Below are positions 34,693 to 43,332 of a DNA stretch of 64,000 nt, one piece after another; position 1 is the first letter of the stretch, and every line of letters starts with the position of its first letter. The translations under genes and the position numbers were made by a program. Below the pieces are notes generated by a model. The model had not been told where the DNA came from and ran no database searches. It was given only the letters and a program-made list of their open reading frames with translations. Origin of the DNA: Bacillus sp. NTK074B (lineage in GTDB: Bacteria; Bacillota; Bacilli; Bacillales; Bacillaceae_B); NCBI RefSeq assembly GCF_017303375.1, contig NZ_JAFKOH010000004.1, forward strand, positions 124,001 to 188,000, read 5' to 3'.

Positions 34693-36009
34693 TTAGTTTT
34701 TTGGTACTTTTATGTCCGGATACGCATTCTGAACTTTTTTATAGAATTCTTTAATCGCATCATCTTTGGATTTCTTCCCGTCCACGTATTGTTGAACGGC
34801 ATTTCCATAGAACGTATCGAGCTGTTGGTCATATTTCGTTACGATACCCGGCTCGATTTCTTTCGCCTGCTCAAGGAAGAATTGATAGTTGTTCTGACCT
34901 CCAAGGAATTCACTGCTAAAGTCATCCTTGATTGCATTTGTGACCGGATTGTAGGCAAGGACATCACCCGTTTCTTTCGCCCACTCTGTCAGGAATTCAT
35001 CATCCTGCGTCATCATTTTCACAAAGTCATAAGCAAGTTCTTTGTTTTCTGATTTGTTGTAAACCCCTAACCATGTGCCACCCCAGAAGTATGGGCTAGG
35101 TCCGCTTGTTACGGCCCAGTCACCTGCTGTTTCCTTTACATTCGTTTTCAGAACGCTGTGAAGTCCCCAGGTAGGAAGAACATAGGAGAAGACTTGTGTC
35201 TCTTTTTCTTTCCCGTTTTCTTTCATTTTGATTGGCTTATCCATCGCTTCGAACCATGATGGAGACCATTCAGCAGCAAGTGCTGTATAGTTATTTTCAC
35301 GAAGTTTCTTTGCTGATTCCATATATTCAATCTTTTCATCTGTCAGTTGCAGCTCATTCTTATCATTCACCCAAGGTTGCGGATTATCTCCTTGTGAAAA
35401 CCAGCGGATTGATCCTTCATCCGGGAACATGCTGTAACCTTTTTCTTTCATCTTTTCAGCTACTTTGAATACATTGTCCATGGAGTTCATCATGTTTCCA
35501 ACTTCTGCTGGATCATCTGTACCAAGCACTTCTTTTGCAATACTTCTCTTGTAATAGATTCCACCTGGTGTTGTCTGCCATGATAAAGCCCTTACATTTC
35601 CGTCTTTATCTTTACCTAAGTCAAATACATAAGGAACATATTTGTCTTTGATCTCATCAGCATTGTACGGATCTTCAGATAAGTTTTCCCAGTAGCCTGC
35701 GTCTACCCATTGTTTAAGGAAGGCGATTTCCCCCGTGAATACATCCGGTGCCCCTACGCCACTTTCAAGGACGGGCTTTAATTTTGTCGGATAATCGGCA
35801 ATCGGAACGATCGTCAATTCTACTTTCACACCGTTCTTTTCTTCAAATTTCGTGATCGGTTTCTTCAATTCATCCGTGAATGACCATACTTTCAAATCAA
35901 CGTCCTTATCTGATTTAGAACTGCCCGATGACTTGGAATCTCCCGAACATGCGGAGAGGACCCCTGCTACCAGTACAAATGTCATGAATAAAGCTAGTAC
36001 TTTTTTCAT
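34693..36009 (-). CDS. Extracellular sugar-binding lipoprotein (ABC transporter)
   Basis: A 438-residue family 1 solute-binding protein. The lipobox is VLSAC with C21 as the lipidated cysteine, followed by a serine-rich linker. The mature part shows VDLKVWSFTDELKKPITKFEEKNGVKVEL and the late EFLTEWAKETGDVLAYN typical of oligosaccharide-binding proteins. It is the first gene of the operon and lies just downstream of two LacI-type operators. Confidence 0.92.
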   Translation of the reverse strand: MKKVLALFMTFVLVAGVLSACSGDSKSSGSSKSDKDVDLKVWSFTDELKKPITKFEEKNGVKVELTIVPIADYPTKLKPVLESGVGAPDVFTGEIAFLKQWVDAGYWENLSEDPYNADEIKDKYVPYVFDLGKDKDGNVRALSWQTTPGGIYYKRSIAKEVLGTDDPAEVGNMMNSMDNVFKVAEKMKEKGYSMFPDEGSIRWFSQGDNPQPWVNDKNELQLTDEKIEYMESAKKLRENNYTALAAEWSPSWFEAMDKPIKMKENGKEKETQVFSYVLPTWGLHSVLKTNVKETAGDWAVTSGPSPYFWGGTWLGVYNKSENKELAYDFVKMMTQDDEFLTEWAKETGDVLAYNPVTNAIKDDFSSEFLGGQNNYQFFLEQAKEIEPGIVTKYDQQLDTFYGNAVQQYVDGKKSKDDAIKEFYKKVQNAYPDIKVPKN

Positions 36010-36040
36010 CTTAATCCCCCTTTTTCTTTTATAACTATAG

Positions 36041-36060
36041 AAACGAAAGCGGTTTCGTTT
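36041..36060. promoter_or_regulatory. LacI-type operator 1 of the beta-glucoside operon
   Basis: A palindrome centred on CG, AACGAAAGC/GGTTTCGTT with a single mismatch, 32 bases upstream of the binding-protein start. It shares the CGAAA...TTTCG arms with operator 2 and with the site before the LacI gene. Confidence 0.8.
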
Positions 36061-36075
36061 TACTTCAATTAAAAA

Positions 36076-36095
36076 TTTCGAAACCGGTTTCGAAA
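36076..36095. promoter_or_regulatory. LacI-type operator 2 of the beta-glucoside operon
   Basis: A perfect 20-base palindrome (TTTCGAAACC and its complement) with CG at the centre, 35 bases from operator 1 centre to centre. That is a bit over three helical turns, which would suit cooperative binding. Confidence 0.85.
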
Positions 36096-36114
36096 TCCTT
36101 TAAAAAATATAAGA

Positions 36115-37140
36115 TTATTTCTTTTTTTCTTTTTTTACGAATGTACAAGATTCCCTGATCATAAGTTCCACAGGAATGACTTCTGTCGTCAACAGCTTCT
36201 TCTTTTGAATAATTTGCTTCATAAGCAGGTGTCCGGCCCGTGCACCGATTCGGTCCGTATCCTGTCTGACGGTGGTCAGCTTTGGCGTGAGGTAGGAAGA
36301 CATTTCAATGTCATCATACCCGATGATAGAGATATCTTCAGGTATTCTTAATCCCTGCTCCTTGATGGCTTCCATGGCACCGATGGCCATATGATCGCCG
36401 GCCACAAAAACAGCGGTTGGTACCATATCCAGTTCGAGGAGCGTTTCCATCGCAGCTTTCCCTTCTTCAATCGAGAACATCCCGCCATTGACCAGGTATC
36501 CTTGATGAATTGGTAGATTCAGCTCCTCCATACCCTTAGTGAATCCTTTGATCCGCTGAGCTCCAGCATCGATGGACGGATCCCCTGAAATATGAGCGAT
36601 TCTGGTATGGCCCAATGAATATAGATGACTTACAGCCAACCTTCCACCCTCGACATTATCGGAATAGACGACGCTGCAGTTCTGATTGCTCATATCGATC
36701 ACGACAATCGGCACATGACTGTTGATCATATCCTGTACTTGGGGATCGCTTGGATCTGAGCATATGACGACGATGCCATCCACTGCCCGGTAAAGGAAAT
36801 GCTCAAGATAACTTGTATCCCGATTCCGAAGGTTCCGTGATGCAAAAATCAGGTCATATCCTTCCCGTTCCACATACTTTCGGAAGCTCTCAATCAGGGC
36901 ACTGAAGAAAGGATGCTTCAACCCGACCTCATTATCCTCTGCAAACATGACTCCAATCGTCCAGGATTTCTTGGTCGAAAGGGACTGGGCATGGGCATTG
37001 GGTAAATACCCCATTTCAGCCGCTGCATCGAGGATTTTTTTCTTCGTTTTTTGACTCACATCTGTATAATTGTTAAGAGCCTTAGAAACTGTCGTACTGG
37101 AGAAACCAGTGCGTTTTGCCAAGTCATAGATTGTAACCAT
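36115..37140 (-). CDS. LacI-family transcriptional regulator of the beta-glucoside operon
   Basis: A 341-residue repressor. The N-terminal helix-turn-helix is VTIYDLAKRTGFSSTTVSKALNNY, followed by the hinge and a periplasmic-binding-type effector domain (TIGVMFAEDNEVGLKHPFFSALIESF, GIVVICSDPSDP, ISIIGYDDIEMSSYLTPKLTTVRQD). It lies immediately upstream of the binding-protein gene. The start at 37140 follows AGGAGACAGCA; upstream in-frame codons are rejected because they run into the promoter. Probably autoregulated through the palindrome at 37158. Confidence 0.92.
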   Translation of the reverse strand: MVTIYDLAKRTGFSSTTVSKALNNYTDVSQKTKKKILDAAAEMGYLPNAHAQSLSTKKSWTIGVMFAEDNEVGLKHPFFSALIESFRKYVEREGYDLIFASRNLRNRDTSYLEHFLYRAVDGIVVICSDPSDPQVQDMINSHVPIVVIDMSNQNCSVVYSDNVEGGRLAVSHLYSLGHTRIAHISGDPSIDAGAQRIKGFTKGMEELNLPIHQGYLVNGGMFSIEEGKAAMETLLELDMVPTAVFVAGDHMAIGAMEAIKEQGLRIPEDISIIGYDDIEMSSYLTPKLTTVRQDTDRIGARAGHLLMKQIIQKKKLLTTEVIPVELMIRESCTFVKKEKKK

Positions 37141-37157
37141 TGCTGTCTCCTCTTCAT

Positions 37158-37209
37158 CGAAAGCGCTTTCGTTAATTTTTATTATAGTCCAGACTTTTAA
37201 GGGAATCAA
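37158..37209 (-). promoter_or_regulatory. Sigma-A promoter of the LacI gene with overlapping operator
   Basis: Read leftwards: -35 TTGATT (37204-37209), 17-base spacer, -10 TATAAT (37181-37186), then a perfect 14-base palindrome CGAAAGCGCTTTCG (37158-37171) at the start of the transcript. The palindrome shares arms with the two operon operators, so autoregulation is likely; it also approaches a CcpA cre site with two mismatches. Confidence 0.82.
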
Positions 37210-37319
37210 TACTAATTTTTAGAAAACTTTTAAAAATTTGTTGGTTCTTTTTGGAAGTACCCGTGAAAGACTGTCTTATGGGACTCTTGCTGGTGATTGT
37301 GCCGCTTGTGGAGTGGAAT

Positions 37320-37430
37320 CCAGCGGAAATTCGTTGGATTCCGGCGGTTCTTGCTAAAAAACCAGCTGGTATGAGAAAGAATTCGGCCGATATCGGACCG
37401 AATCCAGCCGGAATATGAAAAAATCCAGCC
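37320..37430. repeat. Six degenerate repeats with exact 21-bp period
   Basis: CCAGC/CCGGC-like words begin at 37320, 37341, 37362, 37383, 37404 and 37425, an exact 21-base period, within a 370-base region between the swrC terminator and the LacI promoter. Translation in some frames gives heptad repeats such as IPAGF or SIGWIF, which explains apparent small proteins here. No ribosome-binding site or independent evidence of a gene. Confidence 0.8.
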
Positions 37431-37474
37431 AATAGACAAATAATAGAAAAACCATTCCTCCGCACACCCATAAA

Positions 37475-37505
37475 AAAAAGCAGTCCCACAACAGGACCGC
37501 TTTTC
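37475..37505 (-). terminator. Terminator of swrC
   Basis: Read leftwards: AAAAGCGGTCC, short loop, GGACTGCTTTT with one mismatch, then TTTT. It lies just after the swrC stop at 37513. Confidence 0.85.
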
Positions 37506-37512
37506 TTTCCAT

Positions 37513-40500
37513 TTATTCTTTCACTGCCTTGCGCTTACGTCCACCGATCTTCCCTTTGATTTTCATCAGGATTTCGTAGACGATCGGCACGATGACAAGC
37601 GTCAAGAGCGTCGAGCTGGTCAATCCGCCGATAACGGTTACCCCGAGACCTTTCGAAATCAATCCGCTTCCTTCAAGTCCGAGTGCCAGTGGGAACAGTG
37701 CTCCGATTGTGGCAATGGCCGTCATAAGGATCGGGCGAAGTCGGGTGGAACCGGCTTCTAGCAAGGCTTCACGTGTGGATAGACCTTCGTTTTCTTTATG
37801 AATCACACGATCGATTAAAACAATCGCATTGGTGACCACGATACCAATCAGCATAAGTGCTCCGATCATTGAAGAAATACTGATTGTTTCACCCGCGATC
37901 AATAACGCTACCAATGCTCCGATAATCGTGAATGGCAGTGAGAACAGGATGGCGAATGGCGCAAGACCCCCGCCGAATGTGATGACAAGGATCAGGTAGA
38001 CAATCGCAATCGCTGCAAGCATCGCTAATCCTAATTGGGTAAAGGATTCTTTGATGTCTTCCGTTACCCCACCCATATTCACGTCTATACCGGATGGGAC
38101 ATCCATTTCCTTGATTTCTTTTTGGATATCCTGGGATGCCTTCGAGACATCGTCGGTTTTCAGTTCTCCACTCACCTGAGCAAAGACTTTTCCGTCCCGA
38201 CGTGAAACAGTATCGGACGTTTTACCTTCCTGGACTTCAACAACCTCTTTAATTGGAACCTCCACACCCAGCGGTGACTGGATGGTCTTATCTGTTAAGT
38301 CGTTGATGCTTTCATATTTTTCTTTCTCGACATCCAGATAGACATTCACTTCTTCTCCATCTTTTTCAATGGTCGTGAGGACCGGGCGCTGACGTGTTTG
38401 ACCGAGCTCCATGGCGATTTGACCTGCTGAGAGGCCCAGTTCGCTCAGCTTTTCCTGATCGGCGATGAACGAGTACTCATCATAGGATTCAGAAATGCTT
38501 GATCCGACTTTTTTGAAATCCTTCTTGTCTTCCATCATGTCTTGAAGATCGTTGACAACAGGTTCGATGTCTTTCAGGGTTTCCCCGTACACGAACACGA
38601 CAATCTCATTGCTTCCGGCACTTGCAGAGAAGTCCTGTGAAGCCCATTCCCCTTTGTCTGTTGCTTTTTGCAGGTCTTTGATGACCTTTTCTTTTTCTTC
38701 GGAGAAATTCTCTGTATCGTCTTTATATTGAACGTAGAAGATCGCATTATTGCTGCTCCCCGGACTCATCGGGTTTTCACCGCCGACAGAGTACTGAATG
38801 GTTTCAGCCCCTTTGCGATCTTGGAAGTACTCTTCTGCATCCTGAGCAATGCTTTGAACATCTTCTTCCGTTTGACCAGGGTCCGGTTTGTACGTCGCCA
38901 TGATCATTTTCTCTTCATCTGATGGAAGGAAACTGACTCCAATGAACGGTACCAGGAATAAACTTCCGGCCAACATGGCAATGGCAAGGATCGATGTAAT
39001 GATCTTATGGTTCAACGTCCAATTCAATACGCCCTTATACCAGTTCGCTAAACGGCTTTTCTTCTCTACATGTTTCTTGCCTACGCCCTTTTTAAACATA
39101 GAATGAGCAAGCATCGGTACAATCGTAACGGCTACAAGCAAGGACGCCAGTAGGGCAAACACAATCGTTAAGGCAAATGGAAGGAATAATTCCCCGATCA
39201 TTCCCTGAACCAGCCCTAATGGAAGGAACACGGCAATCGTGACAATCGTAGAAGACGCAATCGGAACGAACATTTCTTTCGTTGCTTCCCGGATCAGGTC
39301 TTTTCCTTTCAGCATTTCACCTTTCAGGGACATCCTCCGATAGATATTCTCCACTACTACAATAGAGTCATCAATGACACGACCTATGGCGACCGTCATT
39401 GCCCCAAGGGTCATGATATTCAAGGTAATGTCCATCTGTTTCAGAAGTAAAATCGCGATTAATAAAGATAACGGAATCGATACGACGGAAATGAGCGTCG
39501 ATTTGATATCCCGTAAAAACAGGAGGATGATGATGACTGCGAATACGGCACCGAATAAAGCTTTATTCAGCATGGTGCTGACAGATTCTTCGATCGGTTC
39601 TCCCTGGTCAAAGGTAGAAATGATTTCTACACCATCCATGTCTTTTTCAAACGTTTTGACTTTATCTTTGACGGCATTGACAACATCCACCGTATTGGCG
39701 TCTGCCGTTTTCACCACCTGAAGTCCGATGGATTCCTTTCCGTTTGTCCTGGAAATGGATTCTGCTTTACCAACGAGTTCAATATCAGCAAGATCTGAAA
39801 GTTGAATAGTTGGGATCTTCATGCCTGCAGGTGCTGCTCCAGCAGGAGGTGCTTGTGGCGTTTGTCCCTGTGCAGAAGGCTGTTGCTGCCCTTGTGCCGA
39901 GGCTCCACCAGTGCTTGGAGTCACAGGAATCTTCATTTCTCTTAAATCATCGATCGTGGTGATGTTCCCGTCGACCACGACGGATTTCTGGCTATCTTTG
40001 AACGTGTACAATCCCAATGGGGCCGTCACGTCCGAGCCTTTGATCATATTTTGTACCGTTTCTTCAGTAAGTCCATATTCTTGAAGCTTATCCTCGTCAA
40101 AGACAAGCCGGGCCTCTTGTACTTGCTGACCTGAAGCCTGTACAGAAGCTACCCCGTCCACTCCCTCGAGTTCCGGAACAATCGTATCTTCTACTGTAGA
40201 TGTCAATTGTGCCAATGATTGGTCCTCATTTGCTACACTGAGAGCGATGACCGGAAAGGCGTTAAAGTTGAGTCTGGAAACGTCCGGCTCATTGACTCCA
40301 TCCGGAAAAGGAAGATCGGAAAGTGCCTCTTCCACTTCGGTCTTGGCTTCATCCATATCCTTTGAAAACTTGTATTCTATCTGAACGGCAGAAGCATTCT
40401 GGTAAGAGGTAGAGCTGACGACATTTACCCCATCTAAATTCTTCAAGCGTTTTTCAATTGGTTCTGAAACCTCGGCTGCTACATCTTCCGGCGTGGCGCC

Positions 40501-40659
40501 AGGATACACGGTTGTCACACTGACAATCGGGGTGTTGATGTTCGGCAGGGTTTCGAGCTTCATATTAAATCCTGAATATAAGCCTGCCACAATGACGATG
40601 ATCGTCATCAGCCAAACAGCAAACTTATTCTTAAGTACGAAATTAATAATACTGTTCAC
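37513..40659 (-). CDS. swrC: RND efflux permease (SwrC/YerP-like)
   Basis: A 1048-residue RND transporter with twelve helices and two large extracytoplasmic loops, exporting amphiphilic compounds by proton exchange. B. subtilis SwrC (about 1065 residues) gives surfactin resistance and supports swarming. The first helix FAVWLMTIIVIVAGLYSGF and the proton-relay helix segment TLGAMTVAIGRVIDDSIVVVENIYRR (D-D pair) are visible. An insert rich in Ala, Gln and Pro (SAQGQQQPSAQGQTPQ) lies in the first loop, unusual for the family. Start GTG, divergent from a TetR gene, with three palindromes between. Confidence 0.92.
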   Translation of the reverse strand: MNSIINFVLKNKFAVWLMTIIVIVAGLYSGFNMKLETLPNINTPIVSVTTVYPGATPEDVAAEVSEPIEKRLKNLDGVNVVSSTSYQNASAVQIEYKFSKDMDEAKTEVEEALSDLPFPDGVNEPDVSRLNFNAFPVIALSVANEDQSLAQLTSTVEDTIVPELEGVDGVASVQASGQQVQEARLVFDEDKLQEYGLTEETVQNMIKGSDVTAPLGLYTFKDSQKSVVVDGNITTIDDLREMKIPVTPSTGGASAQGQQQPSAQGQTPQAPPAGAAPAGMKIPTIQLSDLADIELVGKAESISRTNGKESIGLQVVKTADANTVDVVNAVKDKVKTFEKDMDGVEIISTFDQGEPIEESVSTMLNKALFGAVFAVIIILLFLRDIKSTLISVVSIPLSLLIAILLLKQMDITLNIMTLGAMTVAIGRVIDDSIVVVENIYRRMSLKGEMLKGKDLIREATKEMFVPIASSTIVTIAVFLPLGLVQGMIGELFLPFALTIVFALLASLLVAVTIVPMLAHSMFKKGVGKKHVEKKSRLANWYKGVLNWTLNHKIITSILAIAMLAGSLFLVPFIGVSFLPSDEEKMIMATYKPDPGQTEEDVQSIAQDAEEYFQDRKGAETIQYSVGGENPMSPGSSNNAIFYVQYKDDTENFSEEKEKVIKDLQKATDKGEWASQDFSASAGSNEIVVFVYGETLKDIEPVVNDLQDMMEDKKDFKKVGSSISESYDEYSFIADQEKLSELGLSAGQIAMELGQTRQRPVLTTIEKDGEEVNVYLDVEKEKYESINDLTDKTIQSPLGVEVPIKEVVEVQEGKTSDTVSRRDGKVFAQVSGELKTDDVSKASQDIQKEIKEMDVPSGIDVNMGGVTEDIKESFTQLGLAMLAAIAIVYLILVITFGGGLAPFAILFSLPFTIIGALVALLIAGETISISSMIGALMLIGIVVTNAIVLIDRVIHKENEGLSTREALLEAGSTRLRPILMTAIATIGALFPLALGLEGSGLISKGLGVTVIGGLTSSTLLTLVIVPIVYEILMKIKGKIGGRKRKAVKE

Positions 40660-40686
40660 GTTGTATTCATCCCTTCTCTCTTAATC

Positions 40687-40786
40687 TGACCGACTAGTCA
40701 TAACACAATCTAATATAACTGACCAAACAGTCATAAGTCAATATACTTATAAAAGAAAGGGTTTATTTTTTGTGACCAATCGGTCA
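40687..40786. promoter_or_regulatory. Three TGAC-N6-GTCA operators between swrC and its TetR regulator
   Basis: Sites lie at 40687-40700 (TGACCGACTAGTCA), 40720-40733 (TGACCAAACAGTCA) and 40773-40786 (TGACCAATCGGTCA). All have identical 4-base arms and 6-base spacers and lie between divergent genes. Their centre spacing is 33 and 53 bases. They are the obvious binding sites of the adjacent TetR protein. Confidence 0.85.
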
Positions 40787-40822
40787 TAATATACGTAAGG
40801 AGCTTATCAAGGAGAGGAAAGC

Positions 40823-41680
40823 ATGAAGGAAAAAGAAAAATTAATCATTGAAACATCCATTAAACTTTTTGCCACCAAAGGGTTTAACGCTACCTCCGTT
40901 CAAGAAATCGTGAACGAATGTGATATATCTAAGGGGGCTTTTTATTTATATTTCAAATCTAAGGAAGCCCTGCTGCTCGCCATCATGAATTATTATTTCA
41001 AAATGATCACGGATAAAGTGAACGAAATTGAAAACGAGGATTTGCCTCCATATGAGAAATTTCAGAAGCAATTAGAATGCCAGCTGATTGAAATCTGCAA
41101 ACATAAAGAGTTCATCATCATGCAGATCAGGGAGAACGCCATGCCGTTCAATGATGAAATTCATGATCTACTAAGCGAGATGAAGATGAACACTCACCGG
41201 TATTATAGAAGAAGATTGTTCGGGATATACGGAAAGAAGATCGAGCCCTATTTCTGGGACATCACTATGATGATCCAAGGTTTTTTCCATTCTTATTTAG
41301 AACTTGTGATGCTGGATAAAATCAATTTGGACTTTTCATACCTATCCCATTTTATATTGAGACGAACAGATGACCTTGTGGATGGTTTGCTTAAAAGTGG
41401 AGATAGTCCGGTGCTATCCTTTGAAAAAATGGATGACCTGGTTAAGGATTTCACCTCTTCGATCAGAATCAATGAATCGACACTCGTTCATATGATCCAG
41501 GATGCACTGGAGGTGGTGGAGGAAGAGAATATCCGGATTTCCCTGGAAGTTATTAGAGAAGAAATACAAAAAGACGAAACCCGCCCCGTCGTCATTAAAG
41601 GAATGCTTGTGAATCTGGCTGAAGATCCTTCCATAAAGCATCTTATGAATGCTTTGAGACAGTTTTATCAAATACAATGA
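40823..41680 (+). CDS. TetR-family regulator of the RND pump (YerO-like)
   Basis: A 285-residue regulator. The N-terminal TetR helix-turn-helix covers IETSIKLFATKGFNATSVQEIVNECDISKGAFYLYFKSKEALLLAIM. The long C-terminal part matches the size of B. subtilis YerO (289 residues), the repressor beside swrC. It is divergent from the pump gene across three palindromes. AAGGAGAGG precedes ATG. Confidence 0.9.
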   Translation: MKEKEKLIIETSIKLFATKGFNATSVQEIVNECDISKGAFYLYFKSKEALLLAIMNYYFKMITDKVNEIENEDLPPYEKFQKQLECQLIEICKHKEFIIMQIRENAMPFNDEIHDLLSEMKMNTHRYYRRRLFGIYGKKIEPYFWDITMMIQGFFHSYLELVMLDKINLDFSYLSHFILRRTDDLVDGLLKSGDSPVLSFEKMDDLVKDFTSSIRINESTLVHMIQDALEVVEEENIRISLEVIREEIQKDETRPVVIKGMLVNLAEDPSIKHLMNALRQFYQIQ

Positions 41681-41681
41681 T

Positions 41682-41712
41682 GAAAGACCCGCTTCCGACG
41701 CGGGCCTTTCAC
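41682..41712. terminator. Terminator between convergent genes
   Basis: Stem GAAAGACCCGC with complement GCGGGCCTTTC (one mismatch) and a TTCCGA loop; it separates the TetR gene (stop 41680) from the gene ending at 41728. Confidence 0.75.
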
Positions 41713-41727
41713 CATTTCCCTTATTCC

Positions 41728-42381
41728 CTAAAACTCCTGAATTTGCTCCGATTCATGTATGATTACTTCTTCTTTGGATTCTCCCACTGCTGTCCGGTAC
41801 ATGCCATAGGCAACCTGTTTGCCTGGAATGCTTCTGTATCGTTTCAACCTGCCTACCATGACAGGGCGGACCGCTCTCGAGAAGATTTCCCCCGCTTTTT
41901 CACCAAATCGAAATTCCTTCCTCTCCCCCATTAAAAGGGATGGCCTGAATATATGAAGGGAAGGAAAATGAAGTTCCTTCAATTCGTTTTCTAAGTTCCC
42001 TTTCACCTGACTATAAAAGAACCGAGACCCCGGATTCGCACCAATTGAGGAAATCACAAGGTACTGCTTGGCTCCGTGTGATCTCCCGAGCTTCCCAAGT
42101 TGAATGGGATACTCGTAGTCCACTTTCTTAAAGGCATGTTTCGTCTTGGCTTTCTTAATCGTGGTTCCGAGGCAACAAAACACATCATCAATTTCCTCAT
42201 GGGGCAGAAGCTTCATCCCATCGAACGAAATGATTCGTTCATCAAGCTTCTCATGCTTCACCCCGCTATCCCTTCTCACAAAAGAAATCACTTTTGTGTA
42301 TTCAGGACTCTTTAGAAGTATTTCCACCAGGTTGGAACCGACCAGGCCGGTCGCCCCTGCAACCAAGGCTATTCTTGGCAT
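41728..42381 (-). CDS. NAD(P)-binding oxidoreductase, atypical SDR (HTATIP2-like)
   Basis: A 217-residue Rossmann protein. The dinucleotide loop GATGLVG lies at residues 8-14, and YSQVKGNLE carries the Y-x-x-x-K pair. The sequence LSVI...GANPGSRFFY is shared with HTATIP2/TIP30-like proteins in the NAD(P)H-binding family. Substrate unknown. It follows the riboswitch-controlled gene by 22 bases, so both are probably on one transcript. Confidence 0.85.
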   Translation of the reverse strand: MPRIALVAGATGLVGSNLVEILLKSPEYTKVISFVRRDSGVKHEKLDERIISFDGMKLLPHEEIDDVFCCLGTTIKKAKTKHAFKKVDYEYPIQLGKLGRSHGAKQYLVISSIGANPGSRFFYSQVKGNLENELKELHFPSLHIFRPSLLMGERKEFRFGEKAGEIFSRAVRPVMVGRLKRYRSIPGKQVAYGMYRTAVGESKEEVIIHESEQIQEF

Positions 42382-42403
42382 CTATCATCCCTCATTTCTA
42401 TAT

Positions 42404-43291
42404 CTATTCAGACAGAACTTTCCAGCTTCCGTAGTGGTGGACAGCGATTCCTTTATATGAAGAATATGTGCCATACTCGGCATCGACCCTTGCCAGCTCC
42501 TCATTCATGAACCCTTCCCCCTCTTCGTGGAATGTCAGGAAATCCCCTTCTGCAGAAGGGGCGGTTTCTACCCCCACTTTCACTTTTTTACCCGCAGAAA
42601 AGGCGTAATCCATTTCGTTCCTGATGAGTCCAATGATCCCATTCGATCCAAATGCCTGGTCCCGGTAAGCCATTACCCCTACTTCATCGGTTGTACGAAT
42701 GATCCAGTGAGCAAGCTTGCCTTTCCCAAATTCATTATTGTACGATTTCTCATCAAACCAAAATGGTATATCCATTCCCAATGGAAGCTGAAGTGAATTC
42801 GAACGATCGACTGCTTCCATCACCATCTTCTGATAATTCAATACCGTCTTGCCATAGGCGCTTGTCCATCCCGATAAAAGGTAAGGCTCCACATCCAAAT
42901 GAACACCCGAAAATCGTTGACTTTCACTTGCTTCGAGCTGGTATCCTTCCAACCAATCAAAAAATGCGAGAAAGGAAGAATGCCCCTTCAGGGTAACCCA
43001 GTCAGGTGCTCCGTCAAGTGCATACACCTCTATACCCTCAACATCCGCCATCGAAATAAATTGCTGATAGTGCTCCTTCCCAACAGCCGGGTTCACCTGC
43101 AGATACACTTCATCCACTCCACGGGTTTTTAGAAAATTAATGATTTCTTCTTTATTTTCTATGATTTCAACCGTATTCCAAAGCCACGTACTTTTTCCCA
43201 TGCCTTCACCAGCTGCCTTTTCCTTTGATGGGAAAAACATAAAACTAACCAATACCAGACAAATACCCATCCACTTGAACATTTTGTTCAT
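42404..43291 (-). CDS. Secreted barrel-like protein under c-di-GMP riboswitch control
   Basis: A 295-residue protein with an N-terminal signal segment (MFKWMGICLVLVSFMFFPSKEKAAGE). The mature part repeats strand-and-helix patterns: VDEVYLQVNPAV, GIEVYALDGAPDW, FSGVHLDVEPYLL, LGMDIPFWF, VGVMAYRDQ, KKVKVGVETA and GIAVHHYGSW. This looks like a TIM barrel; the V-H-L-D-V-E-P motif with acidic residues at a strand end recalls GH18-type or related glycosidases. Family membership is not certain. RBS GAGGAG lies 9 bases before ATG. The upstream leader holds a c-di-GMP-I riboswitch. Confidence 0.75.
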   Translation of the reverse strand: MNKMFKWMGICLVLVSFMFFPSKEKAAGEGMGKSTWLWNTVEIIENKEEIINFLKTRGVDEVYLQVNPAVGKEHYQQFISMADVEGIEVYALDGAPDWVTLKGHSSFLAFFDWLEGYQLEASESQRFSGVHLDVEPYLLSGWTSAYGKTVLNYQKMVMEAVDRSNSLQLPLGMDIPFWFDEKSYNNEFGKGKLAHWIIRTTDEVGVMAYRDQAFGSNGIIGLIRNEMDYAFSAGKKVKVGVETAPSAEGDFLTFHEEGEGFMNEELARVDAEYGTYSSYKGIAVHHYGSWKVLSE

Positions 43292-43332
43292 CTTTCATTC
43301 TCCTCTTTCCTGAGCCGGGGCTCTTATGAGGA

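Noticed and set aside
37172-37489. 105-codon leftward frame with repeated IPAGF-like heptads
   Set aside because: It starts inside the swrC terminator and is produced by the 21-bp-period DNA repeats; no ribosome-binding site.
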